The position numbers were made by a program, and so were the translations under genes. From an uncultured delta proteobacterium (lineage in GTDB: Bacteria > Desulfobacterota > Desulfovibrionia > Desulfovibrionales > Desulfovibrionaceae), in NCBI GenBank assembly GCA_900079685.1, contig LT599018.1:186001-250000 (forward strand): 64,000 bases of DNA. The letters run 5' to 3'. Shown here one piece after another: positions 1 through 9,403 of the stretch; the stretch's first letter is position 1, and every line of letters begins with the position of its first letter. The notes under the pieces were generated by a model, which saw only the letters and a program-made list of their open reading frames with translations, was not told the DNA's origin and ran no database searches.

Positions 1-2
1 AG

Positions 3-371
3 GCTATCCGGTCCTTTGCGCTGGCGTACGACCCGCTGCCCGTGCACCTGGATGCGGCGTACGCAGCCACCACGCCGTTCGGGGGCATCATCGCTCCCGG
101 GGTTATGTCGTTCATGGCCGTCTGGGCCGAGTTTCTGAAAACCAACGGCTGGGGCGCCAACTTTGTGGCCGGGAAAAGCACAAAAATCGAGTGGCTCGCC
201 CCCGTGTATCCGGGAGACGTGCTGCGCGGCGAGGCCCGGATCATGGAAGTGGTGGCGCACAAACCGGACTGCGGCATCGTGTACCTCGGTATCGACGTTT
301 ACAACCAGCACGGGATCAAGGTTATATTCGACACCAGCGAACTGGTGATTAAGGCGCGGCCCGGAGCGTAA
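3..371 (+). CDS. MaoC-like hot-dog dehydratase, 3' part
   Basis: This is the C-terminal part (about 122 codons) of a gene that begins left of the window; the frame is open from base 3. The visible protein contains a F-A-x-x-Y-D-P-x-P-x-H-x-D start, then TPFGGIIAPG and a W-x-x-P-V-Y-P-G-D segment, the pattern of MaoC/R-specific enoyl-CoA hydratase hot-dog domains. Such enzymes add water to the double bond of enoyl-CoA or related acyl thioesters. The H-x-D near the start and the GGIIAPG loop match the usual second half of the catalytic region. The substrate cannot be told from this fragment. It converges on the symporter gene, with a hairpin between them. Confidence 0.8.
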   Translation, partial: AIRSFALAYDPLPVHLDAAYAATTPFGGIIAPGVMSFMAVWAEFLKTNGWGANFVAGKSTKIEWLAPVYPGDVLRGEARIMEVVAHKPDCGIVYLGIDVYNQHGIKVIFDTSELVIKARPGA

Positions 372-376
372 TACGG

Positions 377-412
377 CACGCGCCGGGATGGCGGCTGTCA
401 TCCCGGCGCGTG
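377..412. terminator. Hairpin between convergent genes
   Basis: Two perfect 14-base arms (377-390 and 399-412) with an 8-base loop lie between the convergent MaoC-like and symporter genes. There is no long T run on either side, only TTGT on the plus side, so this is a plausible bidirectional terminator rather than a textbook one. Confidence 0.6.
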
Positions 413-442
413 TTGTAAGATGCACTATATCCCGTCCTAGCG

Positions 443-1867
443 CTAGCGGTTCTCCGCATCAAAATATTCCTTCGTCAGCTTGAAAACAACGGGACTCAGC
501 AGGGCGAGCGCCACCAGGTTGGGCAGGGCCATGAGCCCGTTGAACAGGTCGGCCAATGCCCAGACCAGGTCCAGCTTGGCCACCGCGCCGAGCGGCACGG
601 CCAGCACGAAAATGACGCGGAAGGGAAAAGATGCCTTGTGGCTGAAGAGATACATGGCGCAGCGCTCGCCGTAGACGCTCCAGCCAAGCACCGTGGAGAA
701 AGCGAAAAGCACCAGCGAAACCGTGACCACAAAACGGCCGACGCCGGGGATGATTGTGTCGAAGGACCGCGCGGTGAGCGTCCCCTGCAGGAACTGGCGG
801 GCGGCGTCGGGATCCATGCCTGCTGGGGCGGAGGCCATCCATTCGCCGCTCAGCAGGATCACGAGCGCGGTCACGGTGCAGACCACCAGAGTGTCGAGGA
901 AGGGGTCCAGCATGCCGAGAAAGCCCTGGTGTACCGGATTCTTGGTCGTGGCGGTGGCGTGGGCGATGGGCGCGCTGCCCAGGCCAGCCTCGTTGGAAAA
1001 CAGGCCGCGTGAAACGCCGCGCTTGATGGTTTCACTCAGGATGGCCCCTGCAAACCCGCCGGCGGCCGATATGGGCGCGAACGCGTGACTGAAAATGAGG
1101 CCGAAGGCATGCGGCACGCGGTCAAGGTACATGATCATGACCACGATGCCGAACAGAATGTAGAAAATAGCCATGAAGGGGACCAGTTTGCCCGCCACGG
1201 CCCCGATGCGTTTGACCCCGCCGAGTATCACGGCGCCGGTGACAAGGAAGAGCAGCGCGGCCACGAACCAGCTGGCCGGAACGACCTGCCCGCCCAATTC
1301 CATGCGCCAGTCGGTGAGGCCGGTGGCATTGAGCACGTTGGCCGTGATGGCGTTGCATTGGGTCAGGTTGCCGATGCCGAAGCTCGCCACCGCGCCGAAG
1401 ATGGCGAAGAGGGCGGCCATCCAGCCCCAGTTTTTGCCCAATCCGTTCTTGATGTAGTACATGGGGCCGCCGACGTAGCTGCCGTCCGGGGTGACCTCGC
1501 GGTACTTCACGGCCAGAGTGGCCTCGCAGTATTTGGTGGCCATGCCCACCACGGCCGTGACCCACATCCAGAAGACAGCGCCGGGCCCGCCGATATAAAT
1601 GGCGGTGGCCACGCCCACGATGTTGCCCGTGCCCACGGTCGCGGCCATGGATGTCATGAGGGCATTGAAGGGCGAGAGTTCCCCCTCGTCGCCGCCGTGC
1701 CTGCGGCCCCGCCACATGTGCCCGAACGCATGGAAAAGCGAGCGCACGGGCATGAAGCGCAGGCCGAGCATCAGATACACGCCCACACCGAGAAGCAGGG
1801 GAATGAGCAAAAAAGGACCCCAGACAAAATCCACCAGAGTATTCACCAGGTTGGCGAAAGCTTCCAT
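443..1867 (-). CDS. Sodium:alanine/glycine symporter (AGCS family)
   Basis: A 474-residue inner-membrane carrier of the alanine or glycine:cation symporter family, expected to bring small neutral amino acids in with Na+. The family-defining stretch near residue 90 reads TVGTGNIVGVATAIYIGGPG, followed by F-W-M-W and a K-Y-x-E-A-T-L-A motif. Roughly ten to eleven hydrophobic segments cover the protein. I chose the ATG at 1867 because AAAGGAG lies just upstream and the protein then starts with the usual MEAFANLVN-type N terminus; an in-frame extension to 1939 has no comparable ribosome site and reads as non-membrane sequence. The gene stands alone between a hairpin and the tetR-type gene. Whether alanine or glycine is preferred cannot be read from sequence. 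Confidence 0.93.
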   Translation of the reverse strand: MEAFANLVNTLVDFVWGPFLLIPLLLGVGVYLMLGLRFMPVRSLFHAFGHMWRGRRHGGDEGELSPFNALMTSMAATVGTGNIVGVATAIYIGGPGAVFWMWVTAVVGMATKYCEATLAVKYREVTPDGSYVGGPMYYIKNGLGKNWGWMAALFAIFGAVASFGIGNLTQCNAITANVLNATGLTDWRMELGGQVVPASWFVAALLFLVTGAVILGGVKRIGAVAGKLVPFMAIFYILFGIVVMIMYLDRVPHAFGLIFSHAFAPISAAGGFAGAILSETIKRGVSRGLFSNEAGLGSAPIAHATATTKNPVHQGFLGMLDPFLDTLVVCTVTALVILLSGEWMASAPAGMDPDAARQFLQGTLTARSFDTIIPGVGRFVVTVSLVLFAFSTVLGWSVYGERCAMYLFSHKASFPFRVIFVLAVPLGAVAKLDLVWALADLFNGLMALPNLVALALLSPVVFKLTKEYFDAENR

Positions 1868-2041
1868 AAAGGCACGCTCCTTTGGATTGAACGCGAGAAA
1901 AAATAAGGCTGCGCGGCAAGGCGGGATGAGGCGGGCCAACGCAACGGCCTGATTCTATAATAAGTAGAGCAAAGAGGGGCGGGTTGTAAAGAAAAAACCC
2001 TTTCCTCCGGAACGCACTCCAGGGGAAAACGCGCTTTCGTC

Positions 2042-2728
2042 TTACCGCGGAACGTCGGGAAGGGTCAGAATATCCCCCGCCAGGTGGGGTTTTATGGCGT
2101 CCGGGTGGACGAGGCTTGTGATGAGCAACGAGGCGAGCTGCGCTTCGTAGCGGTCAGGGGACCAGCCGCGCCGGATGACCAGAAGATAGTATATCTCGCG
2201 GCCGGAGAGCATCCAGAGCAGGTCGCGCACGGCTTCCTTGTCCAGGTGGGGGAGAAGTTTCCCGCTGGCGACCAGCTTGTCGACCATCTCCGCCTGCTTT
2301 TCCCGGCGCAGGTCGTTCAGTTCCGTTTCCAGCTCCGCCAGTTGGGGGGAGACCATGCGGGCCCCGTAGACGGCGGTGAAGGTCGGCGCGTTGCCCTCGT
2401 AAATGTTGCGGATGATCGCGGCGGCGTTGCGCAGAATAAGCACCGGGTCCGTGGTGTTCCGCATCCGTTCGATTGCGTCCACGTTCCGCTCGTCGTGGAG
2501 CACTCTGTCTTCGATGGCGGCCATGATGATGCCCGCCTTGGAAGAAAAAATCGCATAGACGGTCTGCGGGGAAACACCGGCCCGCCGCGCCACCTCGGCC
2601 ACGGTCGTACCGGCGAAGCCCTTTTCCAGGAGCAGAGCCTCGGCCGCGTCAATAACGCGGTTTCGCGTGTCCGTAGCCTGTTTTTCCCGCGCAGGGGAGA
2701 CGTATTTGCGGTTTTTTTGCTTGTCCAT
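2042..2728 (-). CDS. TetR/AcrR-family repressor, likely of the RND operon
   Basis: A 228-residue regulator with an N-terminal TetR helix-turn-helix (about residues 20-66: R-x-R-V-I-D-A-A-E-A-L-L, then TTVAEVARRAGVSPQTVYAIF) and a variable C-terminal ligand domain. Proteins of this type commonly sit divergent to multidrug efflux operons and repress them until a drug-like ligand binds. Here the efflux operon starts 335 bases away on the other strand, and a 38-bp palindrome lies 29 bases before this start. The start at 2728 (MDKQKN) is preferred because an upstream in-frame ATG at 2794 would place coding sequence over the palindrome. The ligand is unknown. Confidence 0.88.
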   Translation of the reverse strand: MDKQKNRKYVSPAREKQATDTRNRVIDAAEALLLEKGFAGTTVAEVARRAGVSPQTVYAIFSSKAGIIMAAIEDRVLHDERNVDAIERMRNTTDPVLILRNAAAIIRNIYEGNAPTFTAVYGARMVSPQLAELETELNDLRREKQAEMVDKLVASGKLLPHLDKEAVRDLLWMLSGREIYYLLVIRRGWSPDRYEAQLASLLITSLVHPDAIKPHLAGDILTLPDVPR

Positions 2729-2757
2729 GTTGACATTCCGCCCCGTGTTCTTTAAAG

Positions 2758-2795
2758 CTTGCATTTCGATAGAGCAGACTCTATCGAAGTGCAAG
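2758..2795. promoter_or_regulatory. 38-bp palindrome, probable TetR operator
   Basis: The arms CTTGCATTTCGATAGAG (2758-2774) and its complement (2779-2795) match at 16 of 17 positions around a 4-base centre, CAGA. It lies between the divergent tetR-type gene and the RND efflux operon, immediately upstream of the regulator start. This placement and size fit a TetR-family operator that autoregulates the repressor; binding is inferred. Confidence 0.7.
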
Positions 2796-2841
2796 TCTTT
2801 TTTGCGCGCAGCCGGTTTTTTTCTATGAAATGGTTTTACAG

Positions 2842-2870
2842 AAGACGGTTTTAAAGCTTTTCGCTATACT
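2842..2870 (+). promoter_or_regulatory. Possible promoter of the efflux operon
   Basis: TATACT at 2865-2870 is a good -10 hexamer. AAGACG 17 bases upstream is only a weak -35 match. The stretch is AT-rich compared with its surroundings and lies about 190 bases before the adaptor gene. The palindrome ends about 45 bases upstream of this -35 element. Confidence 0.3.
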
Positions 2871-3063
2871 GTGACGTTTTTGATTGTTTTTTACCCGCGC
2901 CAACGGTAAGAGTGCGAGTCCCGGCCTGACCGCGCGTTTTTGAGGCCTCCCGGCTTTCGGAAACGGCGGCGGGCGCATTATTTTTGATCTTTGCCGCGAG
3001 GTTGTCCCGGCGGGCCTTTCCCGCCCACGGCAATGCCCGCGTAACAGTTCCCGAGGTGAGTGT

Positions 3064-4446
3064 ATGCGTATCCCCAGGCGATACATATTGTTTCTGGCCG
3101 TTCTCGGCATGGTGCCCGCCGCGTTTCTTGCCGGTTGCGACAAGGGGCCGCAGCAGATGCAGATGCCGACGCCCGAGGTCACCTACCTGACGGTGAAAAC
3201 GGAGCGCGTGGAACTCACCTCCGAGCTCAGCGGGCGCACCTCCGCCCTGGAGGTCGCCGAAGTGCGGCCGCAGGTGACGGGCATCATCCAGAAGCGCCTG
3301 TTCGACGAAGGGCAGGAAGTGGCGGAAGGCCAGCAGCTCTACCAGATAGACCCGGCCTTGTATGAAGCCTCCCTTGCCGAGGCCAAGGCGGCTCTTTTGC
3401 GGGCCGAGGCCAACTTTACCGCCGCGCAACTTATGGCGAACCGCTCCGCGCAGGCGGTCAAGGTCAACGCCGTCAGCAGACAGGAAAACGACAACGCCTT
3501 CGCCAGCATGAACCAGGCCCGGGCGGAAGTCGTCGCGGCCAAGGCCGCCGTGGATACCGCCTCCATCAACATCCGCTACACCAAGGTTAACGCCCCCATT
3601 GCCGGGCATATCGGCATTTCCTCGGTGACGCCCGGCGCGCTTGTTACCGCGAACCAGGGCCAGGCGCTTGCGACCATCCAGCGGATGGACCAGATGTACG
3701 TGGACCTGACCCAGTCCAGCGCGGAACTCCTGCGGTTGAAGCGGTCCATGATGGAAGGCCGGCTGGTCTCCGCCGGGGACGGCGCGGCCAAGGTCAAACT
3801 CAAGCTTGAGGACGGCCAGCTCTACGATATCGAAGGCGCGCTCCAGCTCGCGGATATCACCGTTGATACGGGAACCGGCGCCATTACCGTGCGCGCCAAG
3901 TTCGACAACCCCATGCGCGAGATAACCGCGGGCCGGCGGGAACGCCTCCTGTTCCCCGGCATGTTCGTGCGGGCCATTCTGCAGGAAGCGGTCAACGAGC
4001 GGGGGATACTGATCCCGCAGCGGGCCGTCGGGCGCGATACCATGGGCCGCGCGACCGTGTACTGCGTGCGGGAGGTCGAACCCACCAAGGCAGAGATCGA
4101 GGCCGCGCAAAAGGCGGGCAAGACCGCTGAAAAGAGCACCAAGGCCATGGAAGAGGTTATCGAGATCGACCGGAGCATCGGGAAAGATTATCTGGTCCGC
4201 TCGGGCCTGAACGTGGGCGACAAAGTCATTCTCGACGGCAGGGTCAAGGTGCGCCCCGGCGCCGTGGTCAAACCCGTTCCGTATGTGCCGCCCAAGGCGG
4301 CTGACGCGCCCTCCGGCAAAGCGGCTGACGCCTCTTCGGGCAAGGAGGCTGACGCCTCTTCGGGCAAGGAGGCTGACGCCTCTTCGGGCAAGGAGGCTGA
4401 CGCCTCTTCGGCTTCCGGAAGCAACGGCGCCCCGGCCGCGAAATAG
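3064..4446 (+). CDS. RND efflux periplasmic adaptor (AcrA/MexA type lipoprotein)
   Basis: A 460-residue membrane fusion protein that couples an RND pump to an outer-membrane channel. The N terminus is a lipoprotein signal ending in LAGC (Cys25), so it is probably anchored to the inner membrane. The body shows the AcrA-like order: barrel-sandwich start (R-P-Q-V-T-G-I-I), alpha hairpin (about residues 100-165), return lipoyl half (Y-T-x-V-x-A-P-I-x-G) and beta-barrel. GAGGTGAG precedes the ATG. The last 50 residues are unusual: after the membrane-proximal domain comes a run of ADASSGKE repeats and an Ala-rich end not normal for the family. The pump gene follows after 20 bases. Confidence 0.93.
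   Translation: MRIPRRYILFLAVLGMVPAAFLAGCDKGPQQMQMPTPEVTYLTVKTERVELTSELSGRTSALEVAEVRPQVTGIIQKRLFDEGQEVAEGQQLYQIDPALYEASLAEAKAALLRAEANFTAAQLMANRSAQAVKVNAVSRQENDNAFASMNQARAEVVAAKAAVDTASINIRYTKVNAPIAGHIGISSVTPGALVTANQGQALATIQRMDQMYVDLTQSSAELLRLKRSMMEGRLVSAGDGAAKVKLKLEDGQLYDIEGALQLADITVDTGTGAITVRAKFDNPMREITAGRRERLLFPGMFVRAILQEAVNERGILIPQRAVGRDTMGRATVYCVREVEPTKAEIEAAQKAGKTAEKSTKAMEEVIEIDRSIGKDYLVRSGLNVGDKVILDGRVKVRPGAVVKPVPYVPPKAADAPSGKAADASSGKEADASSGKEADASSGKEADASSASGSNGAPAAK
4297..4410 (+). repeat. 24-bp tandem repeat in the adaptor gene
   Basis: Nearly five in-frame copies of a 24-base unit encode ADASSGKE-type octapeptides at the adaptor C terminus. The first copy is the most diverged (reading ADAPSGKA), the next copies are almost identical, and the last is partial. 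Identical unit sequence at DNA level suggests recent slippage. Confidence 0.9.
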
Positions 4447-4466
4447 GGGAAAAAGAGGAATATTTC

Positions 4467-7400
4467 ATGGCGCATTTTTTTATCGACAGGCCCATCTTCG
4501 CATGGGTTATCGCCATATTGATCATGCTGTTCGGGGTATTGGCCATCAACTCCCTGCCGATTTCGCAGTATCCGAACATCGCGCCGCCGGAAGTGACCAT
4601 CACGGCCGTCTATCCCGGCGCGTCGGCGAAAACCATTGAAGACACCGTGGTCCAGGTTATCGAGCAGAAGCTCAAGGGTATCGACAATCTGAACTACATA
4701 TACTCCACCAGCGATTCCAGCGGCCAGGGGAGCATCACCCTGTCCTTTGACGCGGGCACCAACCCGGATATCGCCCAGGTGCAGGTGCAGAACAAGTTGC
4801 AGCTCGCAACGCCGCTCCTGCCGGAAATGGTGCAGCGCCAGGGCGTGACGGTCATGAAGTCCACCCGCAACTTCCTCATGGTCGTGGGCTTTTATTCCGA
4901 AGACGGCAGCATGTCCGAGTACGACATCGCGGACTATGTCTCCAGCTTCGTCCTGGACCCGCTCAGCCGCGTGCGGGGCGTGGGCGACATGTCCGTGTTC
5001 GGTTCCCAGTACGCCATGCGTGTTTGGATCGACGTGCCCATGTTGGAGAAATATCAGGTCACGGTGGCGGACATCACCAGCGCCATCACAAGCCAGAACG
5101 CCCAGATTCCCGGCGGGCAGATCGGCGGCGCGCCGGCGGTGCCCGGCCAGCCCATCAACTTCACGGTTATCGCCCAGAACCGGTTGCAGACCGTTGACCA
5201 GTTCAACCAGGTCCTGGTCAAGGTGCGGCCCGACGGTTCCAGGGTGCTGCTCAAAGACGTGGCGAAGATGGAGCTTTCCGGCGAGAATATTCTCGCCCGC
5301 GCCCGGTACAACCGCATGCCGGCGTCCGGCGTTGGCCTTAAGCTCGCCAGCGGCGCCAACGCCCTGGAAACGGCGGCGGCGATTCAGGAGGAAGTGCAAA
5401 AGCTTTCGCAGTTCTTCCCCAAGGGGCTCAAGGCCATGTACCCGTACGACACGGCTCCCTTCGTGCGGATTTCCATCCAGGAGGTGGTCAAAACCCTGAT
5501 CGAGGCCATTATTCTGGTCTTCCTGGTCATGTACGTCTTTCTGCAGGACATCAGGGCCACGATCATCCCGACCATCGCCGTGCCCGTGGTGCTCCTCGGC
5601 ACCTTCGGGACGCTGGCGGCCTTCGGCTTCACCATCAACACCCTGACCATGTTCGCCATGGTTCTGGCCATCGGGCTTCTTGTGGACGACGCCATCGTGG
5701 TCGTTGAAAACGTGGAGCGCGTCATGCGGGAGGATCGATTAGGACCCCGCGCGGCCGCGCGAAAATCCATGTCCCAGATCACCGGGGCGTTGGTGGGCAT
5801 CGCGCTGGTGCTGTCCGCGGTGTTTTTGCCCATGGCCTTTTTCGGCGGGTCCGTGGGCGTCATTTATCGTCAGTTCTCGGTGACCATCGTCTCGTCCATG
5901 ATCCTTTCGGTCGTGGTGGCCATGGTGTTGACGCCGGCGCTCTGCGCCCAAATGCTCAAACCCCACCAGCACGTAAAGACGCACGAATTCAAACCGGGAC
6001 TCGTCGGATTCCTCGGCAGGGTCTGGTATCTGCTTGTCGGCAAATGGCTGGATATGTTTTTCGCCTGGTTCAACCGGATGTTCGAAAGCTCGGTGAACAA
6101 GTATTTCCATCGGGTACGTAAGATTCTGCGCCGTCCGGCCAGATACGTCATCATATATGTCCTGGTGGTCGCGGCCATGGGCTTCGCCTTCGTGCGCCTG
6201 CCCACGGCCTTTCTGCCGGAGGAAGACCAGGGCATTATGTTCTCCCTGATCCAACTGGAGCCGGGCGCAACCTTTGACCGCTCGCTCGCGATCGTCAACG
6301 AGGTGGAAGAGCACTTCCTGCAGAACGAGAAGGAAGCCGTTGAATCGCTCATGTGCATCGTGGGGTTTTCCTTCGCGGGCAACGGGCAGAACAACGGCAT
6401 GTGCTTCATCAAAATGCGGGACTGGAAGGAGCGCGACCGCCCGGATTTGCGCGCCCCGGTCGTGGCGCAGCGTTCCATGGGGCGGTTTTCCTCGGTCAAG
6501 AACGCCAACATCTATTTCTTCATGCCGCCGGCGGTTATGGAACTCGGCACGGCTAACGGGTTCGACTTCGAACTCCTGGACCGCGCCAACCTCGGGCATG
6601 ACCGGCTCATGGAGATCCGCAACGAGATGCTGATGAAGGCGCGGCAGAGCCCGGTGCTGCAGTCCGTCCGGCCCAACGGCCTGAACGACGCGCCGCAGTA
6701 TCAGCTGGACTTTGATCTCGCCAAGGCCGCGGCCCAGGGCGTGGACCTCAATTTGTTGAACTCCACGATCACCTCCCTCTGGGGCAGCTACTACGTCAAC
6801 GACTTCCTGGACCGGGGCCGGACCAAGAAGGTCTTTCTCCAGGCGGACGCCAAATACCGCACCAAGCCGGAAGACCTGGCCCATATCCATATCCGCAACA
6901 ACCAGGGCCAGATGGTTTCGCTCTCGTCCTTCACGGACGGGCATTGGGTCATGGGGTCCCCGCGTCTTGAGCGGTACAACGGCGTGCCGTCCATAGAAAT
7001 CCTCGGCGAAGCCGCCCCCGGCAGAAGCTCGGGCGACGCCATGCTGGAGATGGAACGGATCTTCAACACCCTGCCGCCCGGCGTGGACTATGCCTGGACG
7101 AGCTTGTCCTACCAGGAAAAGCTGTCCGGCTCGCAAGCGCCGATGCTGTACGCGCTGTCCATCCTGGTCGTGTTCCTGTGCCTCGCGGCCTTGTACGAAA
7201 GCTGGGCCATTCCGTTCTCGGTCATGCTCATCATTCCGCTGGGCGTTATCGGCGCCCTTGGCGGGGCCATGATGCGGGGGCTTTCCAACGACGTGTACTT
7301 CCAGGTCGGCCTTCTGACGATCATAGGTCTGTCCGCCAAGAACGCCATCCTGATCGTGGAATTCGCCAAGGAGCTTGAGGAGGAGGGCATGGACCTCATC

Positions 7401-7733
7401 CAGGCGACCTTGCAGGCCTCCAAGATGCGGCTCCGGCCTATTTTGATGACCTCCTTCGCCTTCATCCTGGGCGTGCTGCCTCTCGCCATCAGCAAGGGCG
7501 CGGGCTCCGGCAGCCAGAACGCCATCGGCACCGGGGTTATGTGCGGCATGATTACGGCGACGTTCCTGGGGATTTACCTGATCCCCTTGTCCTTCGTCAT
7601 GATTTCCCGCATATTCCACGTTACGGTGCACAGGCTTGACGAAGGCGACGACGAGGACCATCCGAAACCGCCGGAATCCCCGTCGGGCGAAAAACAATAC
7701 GAGCGCTTCTCGGCGGCGGGAGAAGGGATATAA
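4467..7733 (+). CDS. RND multidrug efflux pump, inner membrane (AcrB/MexB, HAE1 type)
   Basis: A 1088-residue proton-driven drug exporter. It begins with the classical [17 protein letters not shown]-type N terminus and carries the two-halved RND layout with twelve membrane segments. The proton relay is intact: [14 protein letters not shown] holds the two adjacent Asp residues in TM4, and [17 protein letters not shown] holds the TM10 Lys. It is about 40 residues longer than AcrB, mostly in the cytoplasmic link between the halves (around residues 490-550) and at a charged C-terminal tail. A GAGGAA site precedes the start. It is flanked by adaptor and channel genes, so a complete tripartite pump is encoded. 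Substrates cannot be deduced. Confidence 0.96.
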   Translation: MAHFFIDRPIFAWVIAILIMLFGVLAINSLPISQYPNIAPPEVTITAVYPGASAKTIEDTVVQVIEQKLKGIDNLNYIYSTSDSSGQGSITLSFDAGTNPDIAQVQVQNKLQLATPLLPEMVQRQGVTVMKSTRNFLMVVGFYSEDGSMSEYDIADYVSSFVLDPLSRVRGVGDMSVFGSQYAMRVWIDVPMLEKYQVTVADITSAITSQNAQIPGGQIGGAPAVPGQPINFTVIAQNRLQTVDQFNQVLVKVRPDGSRVLLKDVAKMELSGENILARARYNRMPASGVGLKLASGANALETAAAIQEEVQKLSQFFPKGLKAMYPYDTAPFVRISIQEVVKTLIEAIILVFLVMYVFLQDIRATIIPTIAVPVVLLGTFGTLAAFGFTINTLTMFAMVLAIGLLVDDAIVVVENVERVMREDRLGPRAAARKSMSQITGALVGIALVLSAVFLPMAFFGGSVGVIYRQFSVTIVSSMILSVVVAMVLTPALCAQMLKPHQHVKTHEFKPGLVGFLGRVWYLLVGKWLDMFFAWFNRMFESSVNKYFHRVRKILRRPARYVIIYVLVVAAMGFAFVRLPTAFLPEEDQGIMFSLIQLEPGATFDRSLAIVNEVEEHFLQNEKEAVESLMCIVGFSFAGNGQNNGMCFIKMRDWKERDRPDLRAPVVAQRSMGRFSSVKNANIYFFMPPAVMELGTANGFDFELLDRANLGHDRLMEIRNEMLMKARQSPVLQSVRPNGLNDAPQYQLDFDLAKAAAQGVDLNLLNSTITSLWGSYYVNDFLDRGRTKKVFLQADAKYRTKPEDLAHIHIRNNQGQMVSLSSFTDGHWVMGSPRLERYNGVPSIEILGEAAPGRSSGDAMLEMERIFNTLPPGVDYAWTSLSYQEKLSGSQAPMLYALSILVVFLCLAALYESWAIPFSVMLIIPLGVIGALGGAMMRGLSNDVYFQVGLLTIIGLSAKNAILIVEFAKELEEEGMDLIQATLQASKMRLRPILMTSFAFILGVLPLAISKGAGSGSQNAIGTGVMCGMITATFLGIYLIPLSFVMISRIFHVTVHRLDEGDDEDHPKPPESPSGEKQYERFSAAGEGI

Positions 7734-7734
7734 T

Positions 7735-9168
7735 ATGCGTCCCACAGCTATGCACATGACACGCATCTGCCTTGCGGCCGCCGTTATCGCGTCCTTTGCG
7801 CTGACCGGCTGCACCATGGCCCCGCGCTACGACAGGCCGGATCTGCCGGTGGACGCCGCCTGGCCGGAATCCACGAGGCTCACCGACGAACAGCGTGACG
7901 CGGCGGATGCGGCCGCCAACAGGGTCTGGCGCGCATTTTTCAAGGACGGAACCGTGGTTTCGCTCGTGGAAACGGCGCTTGCCAACAACCGCGATCTGCG
8001 TGTGGCCATGCTCAACATTGAAAGGGTCCGGGCGCAGTATTGGATCCAGCGGGCGGACCTTCTGCCCACGATCAACGCGGCGGGTTCCGCGAGCAACCAG
8101 TACCTCAACAAGGCCGTATCCCAGCGGGGGGAAGCGGTCATCAGCCGCCAGTACCAGGCAACGGTCGGGTTCACGGCCTTTGAGCTGGACCTGTTCGGGC
8201 GCATCCGTTCCCTGAAGGAAAGCGCGCTGCAGCAGTTCTTCGCCACCGAGGAAGCCGCGAAAAGCGCCCAGGTCACGCTGGTGGCGGAAGTCGTCAACGC
8301 GTACCTGAACCTCACGGCGCAAAAGGAGCTTTTGGCGCTTGCCCGGTCGACCTATCAAAACCGTCAGGAATCCTATGATCTGATAAAACGCATGTTCGAC
8401 ATGGGCCTGACCTCGCAGTTGACCGTGAACCAGGCCCGGACCATCGTGGAAGAGGCCCGCGTGGCTTCCGCCCAGTTCGAGACGAACGTCGGGCAGGCGG
8501 AAAACGTGTTGGTCCTCCTTCTCGGCGCTCCCGTGCCGGAAGGGCTGCACCTTGCCGAAAACATGCGCGAGATCGAAATGATCCCCGACCTGCCGCCGGG
8601 GCTGCCCTCGGATCTCATGCAGCGCCGCCCGGACATCATGGCGGCTGAGCACCGGCTCATGGCCATGAACGCCAACATCGGCGCGGCGCGGGCGAACTTT
8701 TTCCCGAGCATCAGCATCACGGCGGCCCTGGGAAGCATTGCCCCGCAGTATCACGATCTCTTTTCGCGCGGCGCGGGCACTTGGCTTTTCGAGCCGCGGG
8801 CCGTGCTGCCGATTTTTGACTCGGGCCGGAATTACGCGACCCTCAAAATGTCCGAGGCAGACCGGGACATGGCCGTCGCCACGTATGAAAAGAGCATTCA
8901 GACGGCTTTCCGGGAAGTGGCGGACGCCCTCGTGCAGCGCGCCACCATCGGCGAGCAGTTGGAAGCCCAGAAAGCCCTGGTCGACGCGACCGAGGCGACG
9001 TACACCTTGTCCCAGAACCGGTATGAGATCGGGCTGGACAGCTTCATCAACGTGCTTGACGCGCAACGGTCATTGTTTTCCGCCCGCCAGGGGATGATTA
9101 ACACCGTTCTCCTGCGCGAAACGAACGCCCTTAACCTGTACAAAGCGTTGGGCGGCGGCTGGGAATAG
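7735..9168 (+). CDS. Outer-membrane efflux channel lipoprotein (OprM/NodT family)
   Basis: A 477-residue outer-membrane factor that forms the exit duct of the RND system. The signal peptide ends at LTGC (Cys26), so the protein is expected to be acylated like OprM. The two tandem TolC-type repeats are visible, with the typical L-V-x-x-A-L-x-N-N-R-D-L-R start near residue 75 and D-L-x-x-R-R-P-D-I-M-A-A-E in the middle; the end reads N-V-L-D-A-Q-R-S-L-F. The chosen ATG follows the pump stop codon by one base and has GGGAGAAGG upstream; an in-frame longer form would lack a signal peptide. A terminator follows. Confidence 0.94.
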   Translation: MRPTAMHMTRICLAAAVIASFALTGCTMAPRYDRPDLPVDAAWPESTRLTDEQRDAADAAANRVWRAFFKDGTVVSLVETALANNRDLRVAMLNIERVRAQYWIQRADLLPTINAAGSASNQYLNKAVSQRGEAVISRQYQATVGFTAFELDLFGRIRSLKESALQQFFATEEAAKSAQVTLVAEVVNAYLNLTAQKELLALARSTYQNRQESYDLIKRMFDMGLTSQLTVNQARTIVEEARVASAQFETNVGQAENVLVLLLGAPVPEGLHLAENMREIEMIPDLPPGLPSDLMQRRPDIMAAEHRLMAMNANIGAARANFFPSISITAALGSIAPQYHDLFSRGAGTWLFEPRAVLPIFDSGRNYATLKMSEADRDMAVATYEKSIQTAFREVADALVQRATIGEQLEAQKALVDATEATYTLSQNRYEIGLDSFINVLDAQRSLFSARQGMINTVLLRETNALNLYKALGGGWE

Positions 9169-9191
9169 CCTTCCGCGACGGCCGGATTTGT

Positions 9192-9223
9192 AACGCCCGT
9201 TGGCTTTGCCAGCGGGCGTTTTT
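9192..9223 (+). terminator. Rho-independent terminator of the efflux operon
   Basis: A 12-base stem with one mismatch (AACGCCCGTTGG at 9192-9203 and its partner at 9209-9220) is followed by a T run. It sits 24 bases after the channel stop codon. Confidence 0.85.
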
Positions 9224-9283
9224 ACGTCTCCGGGGCGTCCCGCATCCGCATTTTTTTGGATGCGGCGTAATTAAAAGATTTCT

Positions 9284-9300
9284 CTTAACAAAACCTTAAT
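9284..9300 (+). promoter_or_regulatory. PmrA/QseB-like direct-repeat box
   Basis: CTTAAC, five bases, CTTAAT: two half-sites with the spacing of the PmrA/QseB box (YTTAAK-N5-YTTAAK), one base off consensus. It lies 104 bases before the DUF533 gene that leads into a QseB/QseC-type pair, so the encoded regulator may act on its own operon. That link is an inference. Confidence 0.5.
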
Positions 9301-9403
9301 CACCGCCCGGTAGGGTGCTTTGCATGGGAACATTCCGTCCGGAATGCCGGGAGTGTTCCGGCGGAGGCCGGGTGCCTCGATACTTTCATGAAGGAGTCTT
9401 CGT

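Noticed and set aside
5739-7817. Minus-strand open frame of about 690 codons opposite the RND pump
   Set aside because: It overlaps the clear pump gene fully and the start of the channel gene; His/Arg-rich composition without any domain.
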